59,115 nt of DNA from JAUREX01 sp964472135 (GCA_964472135.1 CAYYJB010000004.1:1-59115); one strand, 5' to 3'. Positions 1 to 10,799 are shown, counted from the stretch's first letter. Translations and numbers: made by a program. Notes: a model not told the origin generated them from the letters alone.

Positions 1-1
1 G

Positions 2-16
2 CTCATGGTGGCCTGA
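2..16 (+). CDS. possible 3' end of an upstream gene
   Basis: The first bases can be read as the last four codons of a reading frame (Leu-Met-Val-Ala) ending in TGA, one base before the ATG of the next gene. Such tight spacing would fit an operon. Nothing about the product can be said from four codons, and the frame may be fortuitous. Confidence 0.25.
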   Translation, partial: LMVA

Positions 17-17
17 G

Positions 18-290
18 ATGGATGACCTCCTCCTGCTCCAGAGCGAAAGCGCGATCGTGCGCTTGAGGCGCGAGGATCCGGGGCTTGCCGCCCAGATCGA
101 GGCGTTCGTGGCGCAACTCACCCATATCCCCGACCCGGGGCTGCGGCGCTATTGCAGCGAGCAGATCGCCAGCGCCGCCAGCGTCGAGGAGATGGACGCC
201 GCCGTCCGCCTGGTCGAGGATCTGAGCCGCTGCTTCGAGCCCTCGCGCGTGCCTACCCCGCTGCGCGTGCCGGCGCCACACGAAGCCTGA
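18..290 (+). CDS. small hypothetical protein (90 aa)
   Basis: I cannot assign a function. The protein is short, acidic and mostly helical in appearance, with a Leu-rich N-terminus (MDDLLLL), a central IPDPGLRRY segment and a Pro-rich C-terminal tail. It has no signal peptide or membrane segment. The codons show the strong third-position G/C typical of real genes here. A clean 10-bp hairpin follows the stop codon, which supports a genuine transcription unit end. It may be the last gene of an operon entering from the left. The long antisense frame over the same bases is a GC shadow. Confidence 0.6.
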   Translation: MDDLLLLQSESAIVRLRREDPGLAAQIEAFVAQLTHIPDPGLRRYCSEQIASAASVEEMDAAVRLVEDLSRCFEPSRVPTPLRVPAPHEA

Positions 291-294
291 TCCG

Positions 295-320
295 CCGGGG
301 CGCCCCCCGAGGCGCCCCGG
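295..320. terminator. hairpin between convergent genes
   Basis: A perfect 10-bp inverted repeat (ccggggcgcc / ggcgccccgg) surrounds a 6-base loop, between the 90-aa gene on the plus strand and the 3' end of rimO on the minus strand. No long U tract follows on either side. It probably serves both genes as a terminator or 3'-end stabiliser. Confidence 0.6.
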
Positions 321-372
321 AGCGATGCCGCCCGTTTGGTCAGCGGGCTGCCCCGGCAAGCCGCGCGCAGCT

Positions 373-1752
<1,380 letters not shown>

Positions 1753-1796
1753 GGCGCACGCCATAGCGGCAAAGCGGTCGGGGAAAAAGCCCCCGC

Positions 1797-2879
1797 CTAG
1801 CGCAGCCGGTCGGGCGAGAGGGCCGCGACCAGCGCGGGGTCGAGCGCGGGCCGCCCCCCCGCGACGCGGTCGCGCAGCAACGCCGCCGCCCCGAGCGAGG
1901 TCTGAAAGCCGTATCCCCCCTGCCCCGCCAGCCAGAAGAAGGTCGGTTCGGCCGGGTCGGGGCCGATCACCAGCGCGCGGTCCGGGGCAAAGGTGCGCAG
2001 GCCCGCCCAGGTCGCGATCGGGCGGGTGACGGCGGGGCGCGCCACCGCCTGCCAGCGCGCCAGCCCCTCGGCCAGCACCATCTCGTCGGGCCAGGCGTCA
2101 TGGGGCTCGGCCGGGTCCTCGTCGGCGGGCGAGACGATGAGCGCGCCGGCATCGGGCTTGGCATACCAGCTTTCGCCCGGGCCAAAGAGCATCGGCCAGC
2201 CGCGCGTGTCGTGCCCGCCGGGTGCCGCGATCCGCGCGATCGAGCGGCGATGCGGCACGAGGCCCATCGGCCGCACCCCGGCCAGCAGCGCGATCCGGTC
2301 GGCCCAGGCGCCGGCGGCGTTGACGACGATCCGGGCGCGGACCCCCTCGCCCGCCGCATCGGCCTGCCAGTGCGCGCCTGCGCGGGTCAGCGCGCGCAGC
2401 GGCGCGCCGGTGCGCAACTCGGCCCCCGCGGCGCGCGCCCTGCGCGCCAGATGCTGGATCAGCCGGTCGGTGTCGATGTCGTGGGCATCCTCATGCGCGG
2501 CCGCGAAGGCCACGGCGGCGCGGTCGAGCGCCGGAACGCGCGCGCAGGCCTCATCGGGGCTAATCGGGTGCAGGTGCATCGCCGCGACATCGGCCGCAAA
2601 CGCCTCCGCCTCATCGGCGCGGGCAACGATCATGAGGCCGCGCGGCGCGAGCACGCCGCCATCGCCGACGGCGCGCAGATGCGGCCCCGTCGCGGCCGTC
2701 AGCGCCACCACGGCCGCATTGCCATAGCGCGGCTCGAAGAGCGCGGCCGAACGCCCCGAGGCGTGATAGGCGAGCTGCGCCTCGGCCTCGATCAGCAGAA
2801 CCCGCCCGAGGGGCGCAAGCGCCGCCGCCGCCGAGACGCCGGCGATGCCGCCCCCGATGATGAGAAAATCGCACTCCAT
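1797..2879 (-). CDS. FAD-dependent oxidoreductase, glycine/D-amino acid oxidase-like (DAO family)
   Basis: This 360-aa protein begins with an FAD-binding Rossmann motif (LIIGGGIAGVSAA, near residue 6), followed by the acidic residue ending beta-2 (LLIEAE). A C-terminal segment (FFWLAGQGGYGFQTS) is the typical second FAD contact of the DAO fold. Family members oxidise amine groups of amino acids or related substrates; the substrate cannot be read here. The true start is the ATG that overlaps the dnaE stop codon by one base (TGATG), so translation is probably coupled to dnaE. The open frame continues upstream inside dnaE, but that part is not this gene. Confidence 0.85.
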   Translation of the reverse strand: MECDFLIIGGGIAGVSAAAALAPLGRVLLIEAEAQLAYHASGRSAALFEPRYGNAAVVALTAATGPHLRAVGDGGVLAPRGLMIVARADEAEAFAADVAAMHLHPISPDEACARVPALDRAAVAFAAAHEDAHDIDTDRLIQHLARRARAAGAELRTGAPLRALTRAGAHWQADAAGEGVRARIVVNAAGAWADRIALLAGVRPMGLVPHRRSIARIAAPGGHDTRGWPMLFGPGESWYAKPDAGALIVSPADEDPAEPHDAWPDEMVLAEGLARWQAVARPAVTRPIATWAGLRTFAPDRALVIGPDPAEPTFFWLAGQGGYGFQTSLGAAALLRDRVAGGRPALDPALVAALSPDRLR

Positions 2880-5800
2880 CACACCTCCTCGACCGCGAGC
2901 ACCCCGGGCTGGCTGCGCAGGACGCCCCGCAGCCGCGGCCCGACCGGGTGCCGCCCGGGCAGGGCAAGGTCGATCTCGCGCCCGCGCGCAAGGTCGGGCA
3001 CCGCGATCGTGACCGACCCGCGCGCGCCGCCCTCTTCCGCCGCCCCCAGCGCCGCGGCGATGGCTGCAGCCGCCTCGGGCCGTTCGAGCACGATGCGCAA
3101 GCCCGCGGGCGGCGCCCCGGCCGCCACCTTCTCGACCGGGGCCGCGCCGCGCACGAGCAGTTTCAGCGTCTCGCCCTCGCTCGTGGCCTCGACGCTCAGC
3201 ACCACGTTCTGCCCGGGTTCGAGCAGGCTGCGCGCGGCGTCGAGCGTGTCGGCAAAGACCGTCGCCTCGTAAAGCCCGCCCGGTTCGGACAGCTGCACGA
3301 AGGCAAAGCGGTTGCCGCGGGCCGATTTCCGCTCCTGCCGGGCCGAGACCGAGCCCGCGATGCGCGCGACGCACGGGCCCGCCGCGGCGCGGCGCGTGAC
3401 CTCCTCGAGCGTCGCGACACCCGCCCGGCGCAGCGCGCCCGCGTAATCATCGAGCGGATGGCCCGAAAGGTAGAAGCCCACCGCCGCATGTTCGGCCGCG
3501 AGCCGCTCGGGCGGGCTCAGGTCCGGCACCTCGGGCAGGCGCGGGGCGGGCAGGTCTGCCCCGGTCGCGCCAAAGAGCGACGCCTGCCCCGAGGCGGCCG
3601 CATCATGCACCGCCGCCGAATGGGCCACCAGCGCATCGAGCGCCGCTAGCACGCGCGCACGGTTGGGCTCCAGCACATCGAAGGCCCCCGCCCGCGCCAG
3701 CGTCTCGAGCGCGCGCTTTCCGACCCGGCGCAGATCGACCCGGCGCGCAAACTCGGCGAGCGAGGCGAAGGGCCGCCCCGAGCGCGCGGCGGTGACAAGG
3801 CGCATCGCCTCGACGCCCACGTTCTTGAGCGCGCCGAGACCGTAGAGGATCGCGCCGTCGGCCACCGCGAACTCGGCCTGCGAGCCGTTGACGCAGGGCG
3901 GGCGCATCGGGATGCCGAGGCGCTGCACCTCGCGCCGATAGATCGCGAGCTTGTCGGTCAGGTGGATGTCGCAGTTCATCACCGCGGCCATGAACTCGAC
4001 CGGGTGGTTGGCCTTGAGCCAGGCGGTCTGATAACTGACGAGCGCATAGGCCGCCGCGTGCGACTTGTTGAAGCCGTAGTTGGCGAATTTCTCGAGCAGG
4101 TCGAAAACCTCGCCCGCCTTCTTCTCGTCCACCCCGTTCGCCACCGCGCCGGCGATGAACTTGGGCCGTTCGCGGGCCATCTCTTCGGGGTTCTTCTTGC
4201 CCATCGCGCGGCGCAAGAGGTCCGCCCCCCCGAGCGAATAGCCCGCCATGACCTGCGCGATCTGCATCACCTGTTCCTGATAGACGATGATGCCTTGCGT
4301 CTCGGCGAGGATGTGGTCGATCGAAGTATGAATGGATTCAAGTGGTCGCGCGCCGTTCTTGACGTCGCAATAGAGGGGGATGTTCTCCATCGGTCCGGGG
4401 CGGTAGAGCGCCACCAGCGCCACGATGTCCTCGATGCAGGTCGGTCGCATGCGCCGCAGCGCATCCATCATGCCCGAGCTTTCGACCTGGAACACCGCCA
4501 CCGTGCGCGCGGCTGCATAAAGCTCATAGGTCCGCGCATCATCGAGCGGGATCGCGGCGATGTCGACGGCGATCCCGCGCGCGGCCAGCATCCCGACCGC
4601 GCCGCGGATCACCGTCAGCGTCTTGAGGCCGAGGAAGTCGAACTTCACGAGGCCCGCCGCCTCGGCCCATTTCATGTTGAACTGGGTGGCCGGCATCTCG
4701 GATCGCGGATCGCGATAGACGGGCACCAGCCGATCGAGCGGCCGGTCCGCGATGACAACGCCCGCCGCATGGGTCGAGGCGTTGCGCAAGAGCCCCTCGA
4801 TCCGCCCCGCATAGTCGAGCAGCCGCGCCACCACCTCCTCGCGCGCGGCCTCGCGCAGGCGCGGCTCATCCGCGAGCGCCTTGGTGATCGAGACGGGCTT
4901 GACGCCTTCGAGCGGGATCATCTTGGCGATGCGGTCCACCTGTCCATAGGGCATCTGCAAGACCCGCCCCACGTCGCGCACCGCCGCCTTCGAGAGCAGC
5001 GCGCCGAAGGTGATGATCTGCCCCACCCGGTCGGCGCCATAGCGCCCCTGGACATAGCGGATCACCTCCTCGCGCCGGTCCATGCAGAAGTCGATGTCGA
5101 AATCGGGCATCGACACCCGCTCGGGGTTGAGGAAGCGCTCGAAGAGCAGGCCATAGCGCAGCGGGTCTAGGTCGGTGATCGTCAGCGCCCATGCCACCAC
5201 GCTGCCCGCCCCCGAGCCGCGCCCCGGCCCGACCGGGATGCCCTGCGCCTTCGCCCACTGGATGAAGTCGGCCACGATCAGGAAATAGCCCGGAAACCCC
5301 ATCTGGATGATGACGCCGAGCTCGAATTCGAGCCGCTCGCGATAGACCTCGGCCGGCGCCGCCCCCGCCCCCGCCGCCAGGCGCGCCCCGAGTCCCGCCC
5401 GCGCCGCCGCCCGCAGCGCCTCGACCTCGTCCTCGGCAAAACGCGGCAGGATGGGCGCGCGCTTCTTGGGGCGGAAGCTGCAGCGGCGCGCGATCTCGAC
5501 CGTGTTCTCCACCGCCTCGGGCAGATCGGCGAAAAGCGCCGCCATCTCGGCCGCCGACTTGAAGTGATGGTGCGGCGTCAGCCGCCGGCGCGGCGCGCCC
5601 TGGTCCACATAGGCCCCCTCGGCGATGCACATGAGCGCATCATGCGCCTCGTGCATCGAGGGGTCGGGAAAATGGCAGTCGTTCGTCGCGACAAGCGGCA
5701 GATCGAGCGCATGGGCCAGCTCGACCAGTCCCCGCTCGATCATCCGCGCCGCGGGCGGGATGCGCCCGTCCGCCCCCGGGTGGCGCTGCAGCTCGACATA

Positions 5801-6301
5801 GAGCCGGTCGCCAAAGGCCGCGCCCAGCGCGCGCAGATGCGCCTCGGCCTCGGCGATCCGGCCGGCCGCGACATGCCGCCCCGCCGGCCCCTCCGGCCCG
5901 CCCGTCAGGCAGATGAGGCCCGCGGCATGCTCGGCCAGCTCGGCCATCGTCACCCGCGCCACGCCCCCGTCGCCCCGCAGATAGAGGCAGGAGTTGAGCG
6001 CGAGCAGATTGCCATACCCGGCCTCGGTCTGCGCGATCAGCACGACGGGCGCCACCCCTCCCTCGCGCCCGCCGCCGGCCTCGAGGTCGATCTGGCAGCC
6101 GATCAGCGGCTGCACCCCCGCCGCCGCCGCCGCGACCGAAAACTCGAGCGCCCCGAACATCGCATTGGTGTCCGTGATCGCGACCGCCGGCATCCCCCCC
6201 TTGCGGGCGAGCGCCACCAGATCATCGACCGGCAGCGCGCCTTGCAGCAGCGAATATTCGCTGTGGCAGCGCAGATGGATGAATCGGGCGGCCCTGTCCA
6301 T
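2879..6301 (-). CDS. dnaE: DNA polymerase III subunit alpha
   Basis: This is the replicative polymerase catalytic subunit, 1140 aa, close to the usual alphaproteobacterial DnaE1 length. The N-terminal PHP domain begins HLRCHSEYSLLQGALP. The polymerase core has the GPGRGSGAGS motif and the catalytic PDFDIDF aspartates near residue 400, and the YQEQVMQIA helix is also present. The C-terminal part contains the helix-hairpin-helix/OB region and the tau-binding tail. The sequence fits DnaE1 rather than the error-prone DnaE2, since no ImuB/ImuA partners are nearby. The stop codon overlaps the start of the FAD oxidoreductase. The gene diverges from an AHSA1-family gene across about 50 nt. Confidence 0.97.
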   Translation of the reverse strand: MDRAARFIHLRCHSEYSLLQGALPVDDLVALARKGGMPAVAITDTNAMFGALEFSVAAAAAGVQPLIGCQIDLEAGGGREGGVAPVVLIAQTEAGYGNLLALNSCLYLRGDGGVARVTMAELAEHAAGLICLTGGPEGPAGRHVAAGRIAEAEAHLRALGAAFGDRLYVELQRHPGADGRIPPAARMIERGLVELAHALDLPLVATNDCHFPDPSMHEAHDALMCIAEGAYVDQGAPRRRLTPHHHFKSAAEMAALFADLPEAVENTVEIARRCSFRPKKRAPILPRFAEDEVEALRAAARAGLGARLAAGAGAAPAEVYRERLEFELGVIIQMGFPGYFLIVADFIQWAKAQGIPVGPGRGSGAGSVVAWALTITDLDPLRYGLLFERFLNPERVSMPDFDIDFCMDRREEVIRYVQGRYGADRVGQIITFGALLSKAAVRDVGRVLQMPYGQVDRIAKMIPLEGVKPVSITKALADEPRLREAAREEVVARLLDYAGRIEGLLRNASTHAAGVVIADRPLDRLVPVYRDPRSEMPATQFNMKWAEAAGLVKFDFLGLKTLTVIRGAVGMLAARGIAVDIAAIPLDDARTYELYAAARTVAVFQVESSGMMDALRRMRPTCIEDIVALVALYRPGPMENIPLYCDVKNGARPLESIHTSIDHILAETQGIIVYQEQVMQIAQVMAGYSLGGADLLRRAMGKKNPEEMARERPKFIAGAVANGVDEKKAGEVFDLLEKFANYGFNKSHAAAYALVSYQTAWLKANHPVEFMAAVMNCDIHLTDKLAIYRREVQRLGIPMRPPCVNGSQAEFAVADGAILYGLGALKNVGVEAMRLVTAARSGRPFASLAEFARRVDLRRVGKRALETLARAGAFDVLEPNRARVLAALDALVAHSAAVHDAAASGQASLFGATGADLPAPRLPEVPDLSPPERLAAEHAAVGFYLSGHPLDDYAGALRRAGVATLEEVTRRAAAGPCVARIAGSVSARQERKSARGNRFAFVQLSEPGGLYEATVFADTLDAARSLLEPGQNVVLSVEATSEGETLKLLVRGAAPVEKVAAGAPPAGLRIVLERPEAAAAIAAALGAAEEGGARGSVTIAVPDLARGREIDLALPGRHPVGPRLRGVLRSQPGVLAVEEV

Positions 6302-6352
6302 GGCCCCACAATAGGCCTATGCCTGCGTCATGATAAGCCCCGCGAGGACCCC

Positions 6353-6883
6353 ATGCTTGCCGACCTCCCCCCCTTTCCCGACCCCGATCCCGAGCGCGAC
6401 CTCGTGCTCGATGCCCATCTCGAGGCGCGCCCCGAGGCCCTCTGGCGCGCCTGGACCGAGGCCGAACTTCTCCGCCGCTGGTTCTGCCCCCCGCCCTGGC
6501 GCGTCAGCGCCGCGGTGATCGAACCCTGGCCTGGCGGGCGGTTCGAAACCGTCATGGAAGGGCCCGCCGGCGAACGCCACGAAGGCCCGGGCTGCGTGCT
6601 GCACGCCGACCCCGCCCGCCGCCTCGTGCTGACGGACGCGCTCGGCGCGGGCTTCCGGCCGACGGGGTCGGGCTTCACCACGATCGCGCTCTCCTTCACC
6701 CCGGAGGGCCGCGGCACGCGCTACCGGGCGCGCGTCCTCCACGCCGATGTCGAGGCCCGCGCGCGGCACGAGGCGATGGGCTTCCACGAGGGCTGGGGGA
6801 TCGCGACGCGCCAGCTCGAGGCGACGGCCCGCACCCTGCCGCCCCCCGATTCCCCCTTGCCAAGCCCGACCCCGCCCGCCTAG
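6353..6883 (+). CDS. AHSA1/START-like SRPBCC-fold protein (activator of Hsp90 ATPase homologue)
   Basis: This 176-aa protein has the SRPBCC pattern: an N-terminal beta strand, then ALWRAWTEAELLRRWFCPPPW, then a G-rich strand pair (WPGGRFETVMEGP) and a closing helix (HEAMGFHEGWGIATRQLE). Members bind hydrophobic ligands or act in stress responses; many bacterial ones lie beside ArsR-type regulators, but none is seen here. I chose the ATG at MLADLPPFPD because a GAGG sequence precedes it at a normal distance; the longer frame upstream is antisense to dnaE. It ends about 110 nt before xdhA and could be transcribed with it. Confidence 0.88.
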   Translation: MLADLPPFPDPDPERDLVLDAHLEARPEALWRAWTEAELLRRWFCPPPWRVSAAVIEPWPGGRFETVMEGPAGERHEGPGCVLHADPARRLVLTDALGAGFRPTGSGFTTIALSFTPEGRGTRYRARVLHADVEARARHEAMGFHEGWGIATRQLEATARTLPPPDSPLPSPTPPA

Positions 6884-6992
6884 CCTTCCCCCGCATCAGG
6901 CGCGGGCTCTACGCCGCATCGAGGACGCGCCCCGCGCGGGGCCCCCACCCGGGGCGCCGCGCGGCCCGAGGTACCGCGGCAGGGCCCCGCCC

Positions 6993-8505
6993 ATGCACCT
7001 TGCCTTTCTCCTCAACGGCGAAAGGGTCGATCTCCCCGACGCCCCGCCCACCCGCACGACGCTCGACTGGCTGCGCGAGGATCGCGGCCTCACCGGCACA
7101 AAGGAGGGCTGCAACGAAGGCGACTGCGGCGCCTGCACGGTCCTGCTGACCGACACCGCCGGCCACACCCGCCCTCTCAACGCCTGCATCCTCCTCCTGC
7201 CCCAGCTCCACGGCAAGGCGCTGCGCACGATCGAAGGGCTCGCCGCCCCCGACGGCACGCTCCACCCCGCCCAGCAGGCGATGATCGATCACCACGGCGC
7301 GCAATGCGGCTTCTGCACACCGGGCTTCACCGTGGCCATGGCCGCGGCCCACGCCCGGGGCGAAACCGATCTCGACACGGCACTTGCGGGCAATCTCTGC
7401 CGCTGCACGGGCTATGCCCCGATCGCGCGCGCCGCCCGCGCCGCGGCCGCCGCCCCCGTCCCGGACTGGATCGCCGTCGACGCCCGCGCCCTCGCTGATC
7501 CCTCCCTCATCTTGGCCGAAATACCCCGGGGGTGGGGGGGGCGGGGCCCCCCCCCGCCCCCCCCCCCCCCCCCCCCCCAACCCCCGCCACCCCGCCGCCG
7601 ACCCCCCGGCCGGGGGCAGCGCCCCCGGCCCTGGCGCCGCCGCAGAGGGCTTCCGCCCCCGCGATGCCGACGACCTCGCGGCCTGGTATGCCGCGCACCC
7701 CGCCGCCACCCTCGTCGCGGGCGCGACCGACCTCGGGCTTCATCTCACCAAGGGCCTGCGCGATCTCGGGCGCCTCGCCTTCATCGCGGGCACGCCCGGT
7801 CTGTCCGAGATCACCCCGACGCCCGCGGGCCTGCGCATCGGCGCGGCCGTCACCATCGAGGATCTGCGCGAGGCCCTCGCGGCCCGCCATCCCGGCCTTG
7901 CCGAGCTCTTGCGCCGCTACGGCTCGGCGCAGGTGCGCGCGGCGGCGACGATCGGGGGCAACATCGCCAACGGCTCGCCCATCGGCGACGGCCCGCCCGC
8001 GCTCATCGCGCTCGGCGCGCGCCTCGCCTTGCGCCACGGGGATATGCGGCGCGAGATCGCGCTCGAGGATTTCTTCCTTGCCTACGGCCGGCAGGACCGC
8101 GCCCCGGGCGAGTTCGTCGAGGCGGTGACGATCCCGCCCGTCTCCGGCACGCTCCATTGCCACAAGGTCTCGAAGCGGTTCGATCAGGACATCTCGGCGC
8201 TCTGCGGCGCCTTCCTCATCGCGCTCGAGGGCGGGCGGGTGGCGGCGGCGCGGGTGGCCTTCGGCGGCATGGCGGGCACGCCCAGCCGCGCGCCGCGGGT
8301 CGAGGCCGCCCTCATCGGCGCGCCCTGGACCGAGGCCGGCATCGCGCCCGCGCTCGACGCGATCGCCGAGGATTTCGCTCCGATCTCGGACCTGCGCGGC
8401 TCGGCCGCCTACCGGCTCGAGGCCGCGCGCGGCCTCCTGCGCCGGTGCCTTGGGGGTGATCCGCGCCCGCCCGTCCTGCGCCCCATCGAGGGGGGCGTGG
8501 CATGA
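6993..8505 (+). CDS. xdhA: xanthine dehydrogenase small subunit XdhA, reading frame broken at a poly-C tract
   Basis: XdhA carries the iron-sulfur and FAD domains of xanthine dehydrogenase, passing electrons from the molybdenum site in XdhB to NAD. The first [2Fe-2S] domain is intact (CNEGDCGACT, then CGFCTPGF and CRCTGYAPI), in one frame from the ATG to about base 7546. The FAD domain (VAGATDLGLHLTKGL, GGNIANGSPIGDGPPAL, RFDQDISALCGAF) is intact in the next frame and ends at the TGA overlapping xdhB. The two halves meet in a GC-rich insert with runs of 9 and 22 C. One C too many (mod 3) separates the frames, so 21 or 24 C would give a continuous protein. This may be a sequencing error, a phase-variable switch or true inactivation. 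The gene heads the purine block, with only a modest AGGG before the ATG. Confidence 0.85.
7507..7578 (+). repeat. GC-rich dispersed element with G/C hairpin and 22-C homopolymer inside xdhA
   Basis: The head TCATCTTGGC-CG-AAATACCC is followed by G runs (5 G, T, 8 G, C, 4 G) and then C runs (9 C, G, 22 C). The G arm can pair with the C arm: 4 G with 4 C, C with G, and 8 G with 8 C, around a loop of about five C, giving a 13-bp stem. The same head (TCATCTTGGC-GC-AAATACCC) followed by a G/C hairpin occurs on the minus strand at 46536-46587, just after a stop codon. Here the element lies in the linker between the Fe-S and FAD domains and is translated in part as Pro/Gly. Confidence 0.7.
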
Positions 8506-10799
8506 GCGTGGCCGACCCCCTCCCGCACGACAGCGCGCGGCTCCATGTCACCGGCGCGGCGCGCTATGTCGATGACATCCCGCTCCCTGCCGGCGCGCTG
8601 CATCTGGCCTTCGGGCTATCCGATGTCGCGCATGGCGTGATCGAGGTGCTCGACCTCGACCCGGTGCGGGCCTCGCCCGGGGTGGTGTGCGTGCTCGCGG
8701 CGGGCGATCTGGCGCGGCCCGCCGACGTCTCGCCCTCGGCCCATGACGAGCCGCTTCTGGCCGAGGGCCACGTCCATTACGCGGGCCAGCCCGTCTTCGT
8801 CGTCGCCGCGACCTCGCACCGCGCGGCGCGGGTCGCGGCGCGGCGGGCGGTCATGCGCATCGCCCCCCTGCCCGCGATCCTCACGGTCGAGGACGCGCTC
8901 GCCGCCGGCAGCAGCTTCGAGGCGGGCCCCGTCGTCTGGGACAAGGGGGACGCGGCCGCCGCCATCGCCGCGGCCGAGGTGGTGGTCGAGGGCACGCTCA
9001 GCCTCGGCGGGCAGGAGCATTTCTATCTCGAGGGGCAGGCGGCGCTCGCGCTGCCCGGCGAGGGCGGCGAGATGCACGTCATCGCCTCGACCCAGCACCC
9101 GACCGAGGTGCAGCACAAGGTGGCCCACGCGCTCGGCGTGCCGCAGGCCCTCGTGCGGGTGGAATGCCGGCGCATGGGCGGGGGGTTCGGCGGCAAGGAA
9201 AGCCAGGGCAACGCCCTTGCCGTCGCGGCGGCCGTGGTCGCGCAGGCGACCGGGCGGCCCTGCAAGATGCGCTATGACCGCGACGACGATTTCCGCATCA
9301 CCGGCAAGCGGCACGATTTCCGCATCGACTATCGCGCGGGCTTCGACCGCGACGGGCGCATCCTTGGCGTCGACTTCCGCCACCTCGTGCGCTGCGGCTG
9401 GTCGCTCGACCTCAGCTTGCCGGTCGCCGACCGCGCCATGCTGCACAGCGACAACGCCTATCGCATCCCCGCGATGCGGATCGAGAGCCACCGCCTACGC
9501 ACCAACACCCAGAGCGCCACGGCCTTTCGCGGCTTCGGCGGGCCGCAGGGCGTCGCGGGGATCGAGCGGGTGATGGACCACGCGGCGCATGCGCTCGGGC
9601 TCGACCCCGTCGCGGTGCGCCGGCGGAACTATTACGCCGAGATGCCCGCCCCCCGGCCCGACCGCACGCCCTATGGCCAGGAGGTGCGCGACTTCATCCT
9701 CGGCGGCATGACGGCCGATCTGCTCGGCCGCGCGGGCTATGAGCGGCGCCTGGCCGAGATCGCGCGCTGGAACGCGACAGCCGGCGCGCTGCGGCGGGGG
9801 CTGGGGTTCACGCCGGTGAAGTTCGGGATCTCGTTCACGCTCTCGCACCTCAACCAGGCGGGCGCGCTCGTCCATGTCTACACGGACGGCTCGGTGCACC
9901 TCAACCACGGCGGCACCGAGATGGGCCAGGGCCTGTTCCAGAAGGTCGCGCAGGTCGCGGCCGGCGAATTCGGCCTGCCCGTGGGCGCGGTGCGCATCAC
10001 CGCGACCGACACGGCCAAGGTACCGAACACCTCGGCCACCGCCGCCTCGTCGGGGACCGACCTCAACGCCATGGCGGTGCAGGCGGCCTGCGCCGAGATC
10101 CGCGCCCGCATGGCCGGGCACCTCGCGAGCCTTCACCAGATCGCGCCCTCCGAGGTCGTCTTTGCCGGGGGCGAGGTGCGGGCGGGGGGGGCGCGCTATG
10201 GCTTTGCCGAGGCCGCGACGCTCTGCTGGCAGGGGCGCGTCAGCCTCTCGGCCACGGGCTTCTACCGCACCCCCGACATCGCCTGGGACCGCGCCCGGGG
10301 CGAGGGGCGGCCCTTCTACTACTTCGCGCATGGCGCGGCGCTGAGCGAGGTGGTCGTCGACCGGCTGACCGGCGAATACCGCATCCTGCGCGCCGACATC
10401 CTCCATGACGCGGGCGCAAGCCTCAACCCCGCGATCGACATCGGGCAGGTCGAGGGGGGCTATGTGCAGGGGGCGGGCTGGCTCACGACCGAGGAGCTGG
10501 TGTGGGACGACGCCGGGCGGCTGCGCACGCATGCGCCCTCGACCTACAAGATCCCGGCCATGTCCGACCGGCCCGAGGTCTTCAACGTGGCGCTGCACCG
10601 GGCCGAGAACCCGGCGGCGACCATCCACCGCTCGAAGGCCGTGGGCGAGCCGCCGCTGATGCTCGGGATCTCGGTCCTGATGGCGCTGTCGGATGCGGTC
10701 GCGGCCTTTGGCGACGGGCGGATCTATCCCGCCCTCGACGCCCCCGCGACGCCCGAGCGCGTGCTGGCCGCGATCCGACGCGTCGAAGGCGCCGCATGA
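8502..10799 (+). CDS. xdhB: xanthine dehydrogenase molybdopterin-binding subunit XdhB
   Basis: This 765-aa subunit holds the molybdenum cofactor and hydroxylates hypoxanthine and xanthine. Visible family motifs are QHPTEVQHKVA, the Moco-contacting GGGFGGKES, TAFRGFGGPQG, HGGTEMGQGL and the C-terminal KAVGEPPLMLG with the catalytic glutamate. Length matches bacterial XdhB (about 760-780). The start ATG overlaps the xdhA stop by 4 nt (ATGA), and its own stop overlaps xdhC in the same way, so the three subunits are translationally coupled. If xdhA is really frameshifted, termination inside xdhA would be expected to lower translation of xdhB. Confidence 0.97.
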   Translation: MSVADPLPHDSARLHVTGAARYVDDIPLPAGALHLAFGLSDVAHGVIEVLDLDPVRASPGVVCVLAAGDLARPADVSPSAHDEPLLAEGHVHYAGQPVFVVAATSHRAARVAARRAVMRIAPLPAILTVEDALAAGSSFEAGPVVWDKGDAAAAIAAAEVVVEGTLSLGGQEHFYLEGQAALALPGEGGEMHVIASTQHPTEVQHKVAHALGVPQALVRVECRRMGGGFGGKESQGNALAVAAAVVAQATGRPCKMRYDRDDDFRITGKRHDFRIDYRAGFDRDGRILGVDFRHLVRCGWSLDLSLPVADRAMLHSDNAYRIPAMRIESHRLRTNTQSATAFRGFGGPQGVAGIERVMDHAAHALGLDPVAVRRRNYYAEMPAPRPDRTPYGQEVRDFILGGMTADLLGRAGYERRLAEIARWNATAGALRRGLGFTPVKFGISFTLSHLNQAGALVHVYTDGSVHLNHGGTEMGQGLFQKVAQVAAGEFGLPVGAVRITATDTAKVPNTSATAASSGTDLNAMAVQAACAEIRARMAGHLASLHQIAPSEVVFAGGEVRAGGARYGFAEAATLCWQGRVSLSATGFYRTPDIAWDRARGEGRPFYYFAHGAALSEVVVDRLTGEYRILRADILHDAGASLNPAIDIGQVEGGYVQGAGWLTTEELVWDDAGRLRTHAPSTYKIPAMSDRPEVFNVALHRAENPAATIHRSKAVGEPPLMLGISVLMALSDAVAAFGDGRIYPALDAPATPERVLAAIRRVEGAA

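Noticed and set aside
2880..3374. Extension of the FAD oxidoreductase frame upstream of 2879
   Set aside because: The extra codons are the out-of-frame 3' end of dnaE and show low-complexity Arg/Gly/Ala; the ATG overlapping the dnaE stop is followed at once by the FAD motif.
4918..4928. TCATCTTGGCG within dnaE as a third copy of the dispersed element
   Set aside because: Only the first 10-11 bases match; the AAATACC box and the G/C hairpin are missing, and the bases encode conserved DnaE residues.
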